From Patulibacter americanus DSM 16676 (GTDB lineage: Bacteria > Actinomycetota > Thermoleophilia > Solirubrobacterales > Solirubrobacteraceae), in contig NZ_ATUD01000010.1 in the NCBI RefSeq assembly GCF_000420025.1, forward strand, positions 103,808 to 167,807: 64,000 nt of DNA, written 5' to 3'. Made by a program: the position numbers and the translations under genes. This document shows positions 9,415 through 16,977 of the stretch, in pieces; the first letter of the stretch is position 1; each line of letters begins with the position of its first letter. The notes under the pieces are model-generated. The model did no database searches and was not told the DNA's origin. It saw only the letters and a list, made by a program, of their open reading frames with translations.

Positions 9415-10185
9415 ATGCCCCAGCCCATGGATCCCCAGCAGCGGCGCGACCGTTGCATCACCGTCTACGGCCGCCGCGCGGTCCTCGAGGCGCTGCGGGA
9501 CCCGAAGCTCGAGGTCGCCGCGGTGACGATCGCCGAGATGGGCGGCGCGGTCACGAGCGAGGTCAAGAAGTCCGCGACGGAGCGCGGCGTCGAGGTGCGC
9601 GAGACGTCCGCCCACCGCGTCTCGCTCATCTCCGGCAACGGCCGGCAGGACCAGGGCGTCGTGGCCGACGTCGTCGCGCCCGAGATGGGGGCCCTGACGG
9701 ATCGCCTCGAGGAGCTCTCCCGCGATCCGTCGCGCAAGCAGCGGCTGCTCGTCGTCGACGGCGTCACGACCCCGGGCAACCTCGGGCTGATCATCCGCTC
9801 CGCGACGGCCGCCGGCGTCGACGGCATCGTCGTCCCCCGCCGCGGGACCGCCGCGATCGGCCCGCAGGTCGTGAAGGCCTCGGCCGGCACGGCGTTCTCC
9901 TCCCCGATCCTGCGCACGACCGACGCGCCGGGCGCACTGTCCGAGCTCACGGACGCGGGCTTCGCGATCGTCGGCCTCGACGCGGGCGCGCAGACGTCCC
10001 TGTGGGAGCTCGACCTGCCCGACCGCATCGCGTTCCTCGTCGGCGGCGAGCACGAGGGCGCCTCGGCGGAGTCCGCCGCCTTCGCCCACTCCTGGACCGC
10101 CGTGCCCATGCCCGGCGGCGTCGAGTCCCTCAACGTCGCGTGCGCCACGACCCTCGTGGCGTTCGAGATCGCCCGCCGCGGCTGA
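9415..10185 (+). CDS. SpoU/TrmH-family RNA 2'-O-ribose methyltransferase
   Basis: SPOUT-class enzyme that transfers methyl from S-adenosylmethionine to a ribose 2'-hydroxyl in rRNA or tRNA. The 256 residues contain an N-terminal substrate-binding part (about 10-100) and the knotted catalytic domain: motif 1 TTPGNLGLIIRSATAAGV (from about 119), motif 2 GGEHEG (about 210), and motif 3 PMPGGVESLNVACATTLVAFE near the C-terminus. The ATG at 9415 is favoured by the -10 box 7 bases upstream; a second ATG lies four codons later. It converges on a cytochrome c gene across a terminator hairpin. The RNA target is not identifiable; RlmB-like 23S rRNA modification is one option. Confidence 0.92.
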   Translation: MPQPMDPQQRRDRCITVYGRRAVLEALRDPKLEVAAVTIAEMGGAVTSEVKKSATERGVEVRETSAHRVSLISGNGRQDQGVVADVVAPEMGALTDRLEELSRDPSRKQRLLVVDGVTTPGNLGLIIRSATAAGVDGIVVPRRGTAAIGPQVVKASAGTAFSSPILRTTDAPGALSELTDAGFAIVGLDAGAQTSLWELDLPDRIAFLVGGEHEGASAESAAFAHSWTAVPMPGGVESLNVACATTLVAFEIARRG

Positions 10186-10202
10186 CCCCCGGGAACGACG
10201 AA

Positions 10203-10220
10203 GGGCGGCTCGCGCCGCCC
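10203..10220. terminator. Bidirectional terminator hairpin
   Basis: GGGCGGC and GCCGCCC form a 7-bp stem around a four-base loop between the convergent methyltransferase and cytochrome genes. It is preceded by GAACGACGAA, the same lead-in as the stronger hairpin at 29245. Confidence 0.6.
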
Positions 10221-10248
10221 CTCGGTCCCGCTACGTGGTGGCTGTCGC

Positions 10249-10782
10249 TCAGCCGCCGGAGGTCTCGGCGGCCTCGCCGACGGACGGCGTGCCCGTGCCG
10301 GCGGGCGTGTCACCCGACGTGGGCGGGCCGGTCTCGGCGCACCGCTCCTCGGGCGTCTGCTGCTTCTGCGGGCTGGACGACTTGCCCGTCTTCAGGCCGG
10401 AGTACTTGCAGAGGAACGACGCGACGGCCTCGGCGTCGTCGCCGACGGCGATGTTCGCCGGCATGATCGCGCCGGAGAAGCCGCCGTTGCGCAGCGCGTA
10501 GAGCACGGCGCCCTTCGTCTCGGCGCGGAGGTCGAACGTGGGTCCGTCCGTGCGCTCACGGTCCTTGATGCCGTAGGCGCTCCCCTGCGTGCCGGCGACG
10601 GCGAGGGTGTGGCACCCGGAGCACCGCTCGGCGAAGATGTTCGCGCCGCGCAGCACGGCCGGGTCCTTCTCGCCCTTGAGTGGTCCGTTGTCGATGTTGG
10701 TCTGGACCGACTCGGACCCGCAGGAGGCGAGGACGAGGGTGGCCGCCAGGGCACCCAAGGTCGTGAAGGCTCGACGCTGCAT
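10249..10782 (-). CDS. Lipoprotein c-type cytochrome
   Basis: A 177-residue class I-like monohaem cytochrome c attached to the outer face of the membrane. The signal peptide ends in the lipobox LASC, with Cys21 as the lipidated residue. Haem is bound by CSGCH at 54-58, and Met107 in AIMPANI is the probable sixth ligand. An electron-carrier role between membrane dehydrogenases or bc-type complexes and an oxidase is inferred. The C-terminal 50 residues (KSSSPQKQQTPEERC onward) are Pro/Thr/Gly-rich and probably disordered. It is probably expressed alone: a TAGGAT box lies 9 bases before the ATG and a hairpin follows the stop. Confidence 0.9.
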   Translation of the reverse strand: MQRRAFTTLGALAATLVLASCGSESVQTNIDNGPLKGEKDPAVLRGANIFAERCSGCHTLAVAGTQGSAYGIKDRERTDGPTFDLRAETKGAVLYALRNGGFSGAIMPANIAVGDDAEAVASFLCKYSGLKTGKSSSPQKQQTPEERCAETGPPTSGDTPAGTGTPSVGEAAETSGG

Positions 10783-10791
10783 GTCGCCGGG

Positions 10792-10797
10792 ATCCTA
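10792..10797 (-). promoter_or_regulatory. -10 box of cytochrome c gene
   Basis: Minus-strand TAGGAT is separated by 9 bases from the ATG at 10782, matching the leaderless pattern. Confidence 0.45.
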
Positions 10798-10843
10798 GAC
10801 CAGGAGTCGCCCCTCGAGGCGCGCGCCCGCGAGGAGATGCACG

Positions 10844-11371
10844 ATGATGCGCGCGATGTCCGGCCGGGAGCGCCCCCACGACCCCCGCCACGACCTGCGT
10901 TGGGTGCTCGTCGGACTCGTCGTCGTGGGCCTTCTGGTGCTGGTCTTCCGGGCCGTGTGGAACACCGGTCCGGAGCGACGGATACGCGGAGGCGAGGCCC
11001 GCCTGCAGCTCCGGGAGTACACCATCGAGCCCCGCAACCTCGTCATGCAGGCGGGCCCCCTGGTGATCGTCGGCCAGAACACCGGGCGCCTCGTCCACAG
11101 CCTCCGCGTCGTCTCCGACGACGACAAGCGCGGGAACCGCCGCGCCCGGTTCGCGATCTCCGACCCGCCCCCGCTGCGCCCCGGCGAGTCCCGCCCGCTC
11201 CTGCGCACCTGCCTCGGCCCGGGCGACTACCGCATCATCAGCGGCCAGCCGGGCGAGGAGGACCTCGGGATGGTCGCCGACCTCCGCGTCGACGGCCCGG
11301 CCCCCGCATGCCCGCCCGCGGTCGGCGAGCGCCGCGAGGAGCCCCCGCAGCAGGCCGACGAAGAGGGATAG
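10844..11371 (+). CDS. Membrane-anchored, degenerate cupredoxin-like protein
   Basis: A 175-residue protein with one N-terminal membrane helix (about 19-36, WVLVGLVVVGLLVLVF) and an extracytoplasmic domain that reads like a small cupredoxin: EYTIEPRNLVMQAG, a strand ending NTGRLVHSLRV, then LRTCLGPGDYRIISG and DLGMVADLRV. In true blue-copper proteins the last hairpin carries Cys, His and Met; here only His85 and Met143 align, with Ser/Gly where Cys and His are expected, so copper binding is doubtful. GAGGAG lies 7 bases before the ATG. Divergent from the cytochrome c gene, so a shared respiratory role is possible. Confidence 0.65.
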   Translation: MMRAMSGRERPHDPRHDLRWVLVGLVVVGLLVLVFRAVWNTGPERRIRGGEARLQLREYTIEPRNLVMQAGPLVIVGQNTGRLVHSLRVVSDDDKRGNRRARFAISDPPPLRPGESRPLLRTCLGPGDYRIISGQPGEEDLGMVADLRVDGPAPACPPAVGERREEPPQQADEEG

Positions 11372-11583
11372 ACGAGCGCGGGCCTCGAGCGCGCCAGCGC
11401 CCGTCGCGGGCCGGGAGCGCCGCTTCCGGCGGCAGGACTGGCCGGGGCGGCGCGGGGGAGTGGTTCGAGCGCGGAGCGGAACGGGGCCGCCGGTCGAGCG
11501 CGCGCAGGACGGAGCGGGGCGACCGAAAAAGATCTTGCGTGGTCGGGAAGGAGTCGCACGCGCGAGGGTGAACCACGGACTCG

Positions 11584-11676
11584 CCCCCGGTACTGGCCAC
11601 GAAGACCCTTTCGCATCTGCACTTGATGCCCGCGACTGGTCTTTGACGGCGGCAACCATCTGGCCGGTACCGGGGG
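11584..11676. other. Nested hairpin, candidate structured RNA
   Basis: Arms CCCCCGGTACTGGCCA (11584-11599) and TGGCCGGTACCGGGGG (11661-11676) pair over 16 bp with one G-U. Stacked directly inside on the 5' side is an 8-bp stem (11600-11607 with 11638-11645, one G-U). The apical hairpin is GCATC/GATGC (11613-11617 with 11625-11629). A 15-base bulge interrupts the 3' side. Confidence 0.5.
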
Positions 11677-11850
11677 TCGTTTGATGCGGGGCCTCGGGCG
11701 CGCCAGGGCGTTGGCCGGGTTTCCGCCGACGCGTCCGGCGTGGTGACTGACCGGGCCGTTTCGCGTGCGGTGCCGGCCCACCCGAGGCGGGGGCGCCGAT
11801 CGGGTTCGGCTCCGCGGCAGGTCGCGTTCTCCTGGTCGTCGGGAACCCGA

Positions 11851-11961
11851 CGATGTACGGCTCGACCAGGACCGGGACGCCGAGACCTGGATCGTGCGCC
11901 TCAGGCCCGGTCGATGTACGTCCTGGTCTCGGACGCTTCGCCGAGACGTGCATCGTCGGCC
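11851..11961. repeat. Imperfect direct repeat, 61-bp period
   Basis: Two roughly 50-base units start with CGATGTACG at 11851 and 11912 and end with CGCCGAGAC plus an ATCGT core at 11878-11900 and 11939-11961. About 34 of 50 positions agree, with the ends conserved and the middle divergent. Confidence 0.5.
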
Positions 11962-12051
11962 TACCGCGTCCCGGGACGTCGTCCGGCGAGCCCGACCGGC
12001 CTCCGCCCGGTTCGCCACCCCGCACGGGGCCGCGCCCCTGAGCCGCGCCCC

Positions 12052-12147
12052 GCCCCGAGTGCGCCCGCCCCGAGTGCGCCCCTGCCCCGAGCGCGCCCCG
12101 CCCTGAGTGCGCCCCGCCCCGAGCGCGCCCCCGCCCCGAGCGCGCCC
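12052..12147. repeat. Tandem repeat, six copies of GCCCCGAGYGCGCCCC
   Basis: Six consecutive 15-17 base units begin at 12052, 12067, 12084, 12100, 12116 and 12133. Variation is confined to C/T at the ninth base, one C-to-T change and the length of the trailing C run. Confidence 0.75.
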
Positions 12148-12360
12148 GGACCCGCGCCCCCGAACGGCGCCCCGCCTCGGGCGCGCCGGCGCAGCACGCG
12201 CCCGGCCCCGGCCAGTCCCCGGCCGAACGACCCGGCGCCAACCCGGCCGAAGCTCTGGCGCGCACGAGGCCCACCATCCACCCCCCCCCGTTCGTCGGGT
12301 TGCGGGCCGGGGCGTGCCGATTGCCGCAACGGTGGCGAGCGGCCCGCGTGGGCCCGTCGC

Positions 12361-12813
12361 CTAGAGCCCGCCGCGCTCGACCGCGACGCGCAGCGCGAGG
12401 AACGCGATCACGAACGCGGCGGTCGCCATCACGCCGATCTCGCGGCGGATGATGTCGCGGACGACGCCGCGCTGGCCGGCGTCGTCGAGGCGGCCGACGT
12501 CCTCCGCGCCGGAGAGTCCGCGGCGCTCGAGGACCTGCTCGGCGGCGATGATCCGCAGCTGCTCCGCGATGAGCGAGATCGCCACGGGGAGCAGGGAGTA
12601 GAGCCAGAAGAGCCAGGAATCGGGCCGCTCACCCGTGATCCAGACCGCGCCGGCCACGATGGTGAGCGCGAGGGCGCCGAGCTGCGTGGCACGGATCGCG
12701 AGCCAGTACCGGTCCTGCGCGTCGAAGCGCCACCAGAGCCAGCTGCCCCACGCCCCCGAGGCGAGCGCGACGATCGCGACGAGGAGCGACACGTAGAGCG
12801 CGGCGGCGGCCAT
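12361..12813 (-). CDS. Small multi-pass membrane protein of unknown function
   Basis: A 150-residue protein with four hydrophobic helices (about 5-28, 35-55, 65-85 and 128-145) and a charged cytoplasmic loop (about 90-125, RRGLSGAEDVGRLDDAGQRG). I recognise no family. The ATG at 12813 (MAAAALYVSLLV) puts the first helix at the N-terminus; the frame stays open about 40 codons upstream but that extension is Arg-rich and lies in the nuo promoter region. It diverges from nuoA, so the 194 bases between probably hold promoters for both. No functional link to complex I is demonstrated. Confidence 0.6.
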   Translation of the reverse strand: MAAAALYVSLLVAIVALASGAWGSWLWWRFDAQDRYWLAIRATQLGALALTIVAGAVWITGERPDSWLFWLYSLLPVAISLIAEQLRIIAAEQVLERRGLSGAEDVGRLDDAGQRGVVRDIIRREIGVMATAAFVIAFLALRVAVERGGL

Positions 12814-13007
12814 CGCGGGGGATCGTCGCACGGCGTCGTGCCGGGGGACCGGCAGGCGTGAGCGGCGGGTCGTCACACCGCGCACGTCGGCTCGTGCCGG
12901 TTGTGACGAGCGGCACGCAGACATCGTGTGGACCGGCACGAAGCGTCGAAAAGTATGGGTTTCCTAACACCCGGTCGCCCGGTCTGGAGGTGGTAGAACA
13001 GACGGCG
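12814..13007. promoter_or_regulatory. Divergent promoter region before nuoA
   Basis: This intergenic region contains the most AT-rich bases nearby (GTCGAAAAGTATGGGTTTCCTAA around 12945-12967), which could supply a -10 for the nuo operon. GGAGG at 12986-12990 is a ribosome-binding candidate, but it lies 17 bases before the chosen GTG. Exact promoter elements cannot be assigned. Confidence 0.4.
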
Positions 13008-13373
13008 GTGCTCCGGTCGTATCTGCCGATCCTCATCTTTCTTGTGCTGGCGACGGGCGTTGGTGCGCTCTTCGTGGCCGCGAACTCGTGGTTGGGTCCG
13101 CGGTACAAGCGCAGGCCAAGCACGTTCGCCGAGGACGCATACGAATCCGGCCTGCCCTCTGAGGTCCAGCACGGCTTCCGCTTCGGGATCAGCTTCTACC
13201 TGATCGCGATGCTGTTCCTGCTGTTCGACATCGAGGTTGTGTTCCTGTACCCGATCGCGGTGCAGCTGCAGGCGTTCGGCACCTTCGCGCTCATCGAGAC
13301 GGCGGTCTTCATCGTGCTGCTGCTCGTGGCGCTCATCTACGTGTGGCGGAGGGGAGCCCTCGAATGGAAGTGA
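13008..13373 (+). CDS. nuoA: NADH-quinone oxidoreductase subunit A
   Basis: First gene of a complete complex I operon. NuoA is a three-helix membrane subunit at the junction of the peripheral and membrane arms. The 121 residues show helix 1 (SYLPILIFLVLATGVGALFV), the conserved loop FAEDAYESGLPSEVQHGFRFGI (read in two pieces, EDAYESG and RFGISFYLIAMLFLLFD) and the third helix ending VWRRGALEWK. A GTG start at 13008 gives the normal family length; an earlier GTG at 12990 is possible but has no spaced ribosome site. The stop overlaps nuoB by 10 bases, implying translational coupling. Confidence 0.95.
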   Translation: MLRSYLPILIFLVLATGVGALFVAANSWLGPRYKRRPSTFAEDAYESGLPSEVQHGFRFGISFYLIAMLFLLFDIEVVFLYPIAVQLQAFGTFALIETAVFIVLLLVALIYVWRRGALEWK

Positions 13374-14104
13374 TCAGGAACGGCAAGGCGGGAGTTGCGG
13401 GGACCGGCGGCGCCGGCACGCAGCTCACGCAGGCCGACAAGGAGTCCTTCCGGGCCCGCCAGCTGCGGGCCCGTGATCTGCTCCGGGGCGAGCTCGAGGG
13501 CGACGACCTCGAGCAGCAGGTGCGCGACAGCATCGTCACGACGACGCTCGACAAGGCGTCCTCGTGGGCCCAGGGCAACTCGATCTTCCCGCTGACCTTC
13601 GGGCTGGCGTGCTGCTCCATCGAGATGATCTCGCTGGTCGGCTCGCGCATGGACATCTCGCGCTTCGGCTCGGAGGCCCTGCGCGGCACCCCGCGCCAGG
13701 CGGACCTCATCATCCTGGCCGGCCGGGTGTCGATGAAGATGGCGCCGGTCGTCCGGCGCATCTACGACCAGATGCTCGAGCCGAAGTACGCCATCGCGAT
13801 GGGGGCCTGCGCCTCGTCCATGGGCGTCTTCAACAACTACGCGGTCGTCCCGGCGGACAAGTTCATGCCGGTCGACGTCCACATCCCGGGCTGCCCGCCG
13901 CGGCCGGAGTCCGTGGTCTACGGGATCCTCAAGCTCCGCAAGATGATCCAGGACGACCCGACGATGGCCTGGCGCGACCGGTACCGCGCCCACGGCACGG
14001 AGGAGACCCGCGGACAGGGCGGCTTCATGTCGCTGGACGAGCTCGAGACGCGCGCGGCCCAGGTCGCGGAGCGCGAGGCGCAGGAGGCGCAGGCGCGTGC
14101 CTGA
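13364..14104 (+). CDS. nuoB: NADH-quinone oxidoreductase subunit B
   Basis: Subunit carrying cluster N2, the last iron-sulfur centre, which hands electrons to quinone. The 246 residues hold the four ligands: adjacent Cys83-Cys84 in GLACCSIEM, Cys149 in MGACASSMG and Cys177 in HIPGCPPRPE. The N-terminus is about 20 residues longer than E. coli NuoB, and a charged tail of about 25 residues follows. The ATG at 13364, after GGAGGGGAG, is chosen over an earlier in-frame ATG deep in nuoA. It overlaps nuoA upstream and nuoC downstream. Confidence 0.97.
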   Translation: MEVIRNGKAGVAGTGGAGTQLTQADKESFRARQLRARDLLRGELEGDDLEQQVRDSIVTTTLDKASSWAQGNSIFPLTFGLACCSIEMISLVGSRMDISRFGSEALRGTPRQADLIILAGRVSMKMAPVVRRIYDQMLEPKYAIAMGACASSMGVFNNYAVVPADKFMPVDVHIPGCPPRPESVVYGILKLRKMIQDDPTMAWRDRYRAHGTEETRGQGGFMSLDELETRAAQVAEREAQEAQARA

Positions 14105-14606
14105 CGTCGAGGCGCTCGAGCGCCTGGCGCAGCTCGTGGGGCGGGGGGACGACAGCACGGTGCTGGCGACCGTCCACCGCTCCCGTCGCGCCGAGATCCA
14201 GGTCGCCGCGGACCGCATCCGTGAGACGCTCGAGGTGCTCCGCGGCGAGGGCTACACGCACCTGATGTCGGTGCACGGGGTGGACTACTACCCCGAGGAG
14301 CCGCGCTTCGGCATCGTCTACGAGCTCCTCTCCTACGAGGAGCAGGACCGCGTGACGGTCAAGGTCCGCGTCCCCCTGAGCGACCCGCACGTCCCGTCCG
14401 TGACGCCCGCGTGGCCGACGGCGAGCTTCCAGGAGCGCGAGGCGTTCGACATGTTCGGCGTGGTCTTCGACGGCCACCCCGACATGCGCCGCATCCTCAT
14501 GCCCGAGGACTACATCGGCCACCCGCAGCGGCGGGACTTCCCGATCGGCGGAGAGCCCGTCCTCTTCACGGGCAACGAGCAGCAGAACCCGGGGTGGTGG
14601 AAGTGA
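14097..14606 (+). CDS. nuoC: NADH-quinone oxidoreductase subunit C
   Basis: The 30-kDa-type peripheral-arm subunit that packs against NuoD and NuoB. The 169 residues contain the family signature region (PSVTPAWPTASFQEREAFDMFGVVFDGHP) with EREAFDMFGV and DMRRILMPEDYIGHPQRRDFP. It starts with GTG inside the last codons of nuoB (8-base overlap) and its stop overlaps the nuoD start. It is a separate polypeptide, not the NuoCD fusion of enterobacteria. Confidence 0.96.
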   Translation: MPDVEALERLAQLVGRGDDSTVLATVHRSRRAEIQVAADRIRETLEVLRGEGYTHLMSVHGVDYYPEEPRFGIVYELLSYEEQDRVTVKVRVPLSDPHVPSVTPAWPTASFQEREAFDMFGVVFDGHPDMRRILMPEDYIGHPQRRDFPIGGEPVLFTGNEQQNPGWWK

Positions 14607-16135
14607 CCGAGGAACGCCCGAAGGACGAAGAGCGCGACGGGCCGGTACCCGAGGACGGGTCCGCCGCCGCGGCCACCCGCGAGCACGACATGGACGCGAC
14701 GACCGGCGAGCGCGAGCGCGGCGCCCGGATCGCGGACGAGACGAGCGGCACCACGCCCCAGGGCGACACGTCGGGGCAGCCCAACGAGGGCGACGCGCAC
14801 CCGGGGACGACCGGCACGGGCCAGGACCCCGAGGCCGCCTCCGGCGGCGGCGCACCGACGGCGCTGAAGGAGCGCGACGAGGACTGGGAGGAGCTGACGA
14901 AGCGCTACCGCGCGTCCGAGGCGTCCATCGACTTCTCCACGCAGCTCGGGGCCGTCGCCACGCAGGACGAGGCGGAGCTGCTGACCATCAACATGGGTCC
15001 GCACCACCCCGCGACCCACGGCGTGCTGCGCCTGCTGACGACGCTCGAGGGCGAGGTCGTCCGCGACGTCAAGCCGATCATCGGCTATCTGCACACCGGC
15101 ATCGAGAAGACCGCCGAGGACAAGGCGTACTGGAAGGCCATCCCCGTCGTCGAGCGGATGGACTACCTGGCCTACTACTTCAACGCCCAGGCGTACTGCG
15201 GCGCGGTGGAGGACCTCCTCGATCTCGACGTCCCGAAGCGCGCGCAGTACCTCCGCGTCATCCACCTCGAGCTCAACCGGATCATGAGCCACCTCGTGTG
15301 GCTCGGGACGACGGCGCTCGACATCGGCGCGATGTCGATCCTCTGGTACGCGTTCCGCGAGCGCGAGACGATCCTCGACCTGTTCGAGTACTCGTCGGGT
15401 CAGCGCATGCACACGCGCTTCATCCAGATCGGCGGCGTCGCGGACGACATCCCCGCCGGCTGGGCCGACAAGCTGCTCCGGTTCGTCGAGGAGATGCCGC
15501 GGCGCCTGGACCAGTACGAGGCGATGCTCTCGAAGAACGAGATCTTCCTCCAGCGGATGAAGGACACGGGCGCCGTGAGCGCCGAGAAGCTGCAGGAGTG
15601 GGGCGTCACCGGGCCGCTGCTGCGCGCCGCCGGCGTGCCGTGGGACCTGCGCAAGGCCACCCCGTACTCGTCCTACGACGACTTCGACTTCAAGATCCCC
15701 GTCGGCACGACGGGCGACAACTACGACCGCTACGCGGTGCGCATCGGCGAGATGCGCGAGTCGGTGAAGATCATCCACCAGGCCATCGAGGGCCTGCCCG
15801 AGGGTCCGGTCATGACGGGCGACCGCAAGGTCGCCCTCCCGCCGCGGCACGAGCTGGCGACCTCGATGGAGGCGCTGATCCACCACTTCAAGCTCGTCAC
15901 GGAGGGCATGCGCGTCCCCGAGGGCGAGTCGTACTACCCCATCGAGGGCCCGCGCGGCGAGCTCGGCTGCTTCGTCCGCTCCGACGGCTCGAGCAAGCCG
16001 GCGCGCGTGCACATGCGGGACCCCTCGTTCATCAACCTGCAGGCCTACGGCGACATGGTGCGCGGCGGCTACATCGCCGACATGATCGCCACCCTCGCCT
16101 GCATCGATCCGCTGCTGGGAGGGATCGACCGATGA
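14603..16135 (+). CDS. nuoD: NADH-quinone oxidoreductase subunit D with long acidic N-terminal extension
   Basis: The 49-kDa-type subunit that lines the quinone pocket. The conserved core begins at about residue 128 with LLTINMGPHHPATHGVLRL and runs through YLHTGIEK, RIMSHLVWLGTTALDIGA and the C-terminal INLQAYGDMVRGGYIADMIATLACIDPLLGGIDR, so the enzyme part is complete. Ahead of it are some 120 residues rich in Asp, Glu, Gly and Thr with no hydrophobic pattern, probably disordered. The GTG at 14603 overlaps the nuoC stop (GTGA), which supports the long form; an internal ATG about 30 codons later could give a shorter one. 510 residues against about 400 usual. Confidence 0.95.
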   Translation: MTEERPKDEERDGPVPEDGSAAAATREHDMDATTGERERGARIADETSGTTPQGDTSGQPNEGDAHPGTTGTGQDPEAASGGGAPTALKERDEDWEELTKRYRASEASIDFSTQLGAVATQDEAELLTINMGPHHPATHGVLRLLTTLEGEVVRDVKPIIGYLHTGIEKTAEDKAYWKAIPVVERMDYLAYYFNAQAYCGAVEDLLDLDVPKRAQYLRVIHLELNRIMSHLVWLGTTALDIGAMSILWYAFRERETILDLFEYSSGQRMHTRFIQIGGVADDIPAGWADKLLRFVEEMPRRLDQYEAMLSKNEIFLQRMKDTGAVSAEKLQEWGVTGPLLRAAGVPWDLRKATPYSSYDDFDFKIPVGTTGDNYDRYAVRIGEMRESVKIIHQAIEGLPEGPVMTGDRKVALPPRHELATSMEALIHHFKLVTEGMRVPEGESYYPIEGPRGELGCFVRSDGSSKPARVHMRDPSFINLQAYGDMVRGGYIADMIATLACIDPLLGGIDR

Positions 16136-16977
16136 GCATCCGCCGCGATCCGCTCGACCCGTACGACCGCCAGCTCGTTCGCGAGGGCCAGCCGTCCCCG
16201 GCCGGCCCACGGCGCTCGTACCTGCCGGACGTCCCGGACGAGTCGCTCCTGGGCCAGGAGGTCCGGCGCTTCGAGCACGGCTCCCGCGTCCCCGGGTTCC
16301 GCGACGCGACCGACCTGACGAAGGATCCGTCCGGCGTGCCGGACCCGGCGCAGGTGCCGGTGCCCGCCGAGCTGCGGGCGGAGATCGAGGACTACATGTC
16401 CCGCTACCCCGACCACCGCTCGGCCGCGATCCCCGCGCTCGCCGCCGCCCAGCGCCTGCACGGCTGGTGCTCGCCGGAGGCGATCGAGCAGGTCGCCTGC
16501 GTCATGCGCCTGACCCCGGGCTACCTCACGGCCGTCGTGGGCTTCTACGACATGCTCGAGGCCACCCCGGTCGGCCGCAAGACCGTCTACGTCTGCACGA
16601 ACATCTCGTGCTCCCTGCGCGGTGGCGACGAGCTGCTGGCGTCGCTGAAGGGCGAGCTGGGCGACGACCCGGACGTCAACATCCGCGGCTTCGAGTGCCT
16701 CGGCGCGTGCGACATCGCGCCGATGGCCTCGATCGACGGCACCTACGTCGGCCCGGTCGCGGCCGACGAGATCCCGGTCCTCGCGGACCAGATCCGTACG
16801 GGGAGCGATCCGCTGCCCGCCAAGCAGCTCGTCCGCCGCCGCGTCGCCGACGCCGCGGCCAACTCGGACGACGTGGTGCGCGCGTCGACCGACACGGGGA
16901 CGCTGGGCCCGGTGGCACTCGGCCCGGACCGCCCCCAGGACACCGTGCCCGCCCAGACAGAAGGGCCTTCCGCATGA
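16132..16977 (+). CDS. nuoE: NADH-quinone oxidoreductase subunit E, extended at both ends
   Basis: The 24-kDa-type thioredoxin-fold subunit with [2Fe-2S] cluster N1a in the NADH dehydrogenase module. The ligands are Cys155 and Cys160 (CTNISC) and Cys189 and Cys193 (CLGAC). The domain starts near residue 79 (AELRAEIEDYMSRYP) and ends near 225; about 75 residues before and 55 after it are polar and Pro/Asp-rich. At 281 residues it is much longer than the usual 160-180. The ATG overlaps the nuoD stop, and ATGA couples it to nuoF. Confidence 0.96.
   Translation: MSIRRDPLDPYDRQLVREGQPSPAGPRRSYLPDVPDESLLGQEVRRFEHGSRVPGFRDATDLTKDPSGVPDPAQVPVPAELRAEIEDYMSRYPDHRSAAIPALAAAQRLHGWCSPEAIEQVACVMRLTPGYLTAVVGFYDMLEATPVGRKTVYVCTNISCSLRGGDELLASLKGELGDDPDVNIRGFECLGACDIAPMASIDGTYVGPVAADEIPVLADQIRTGSDPLPAKQLVRRRVADAAANSDDVVRASTDTGTLGPVALGPDRPQDTVPAQTEGPSA

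Larger units (their letters stand above)
11372..12360. other. Long gene-free stretch with structured and repetitive DNA
   Basis: Nearly 1 kb between two convergent genes without a convincing coding region: the open frames are Arg/Pro/Gly low-complexity products of high GC. It holds a nested inverted-repeat structure (11584-11676), an imperfect 61-bp direct repeat (11851-11961) and a tandem GC-rich repeat (12052-12147). Around 11520-11690 the composition is less GC-extreme than the flanks. It could contain a non-coding RNA or the remains of a lost gene. Confidence 0.6.

Noticed and set aside
10556..12277. Minus-strand 573-codon open frame spanning the cytochrome, cupredoxin-like and gene-free region
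   Set aside because: It overlaps two supported genes in other frames and its sequence is compositionally biased, with no recognisable domain.
11961..12329. 122-codon Gly/Ala/Arg frame over the GC tandem repeat
   Set aside because: It is a direct translation of the tandem repeat with no start signal; treated as repeat DNA, not a gene.
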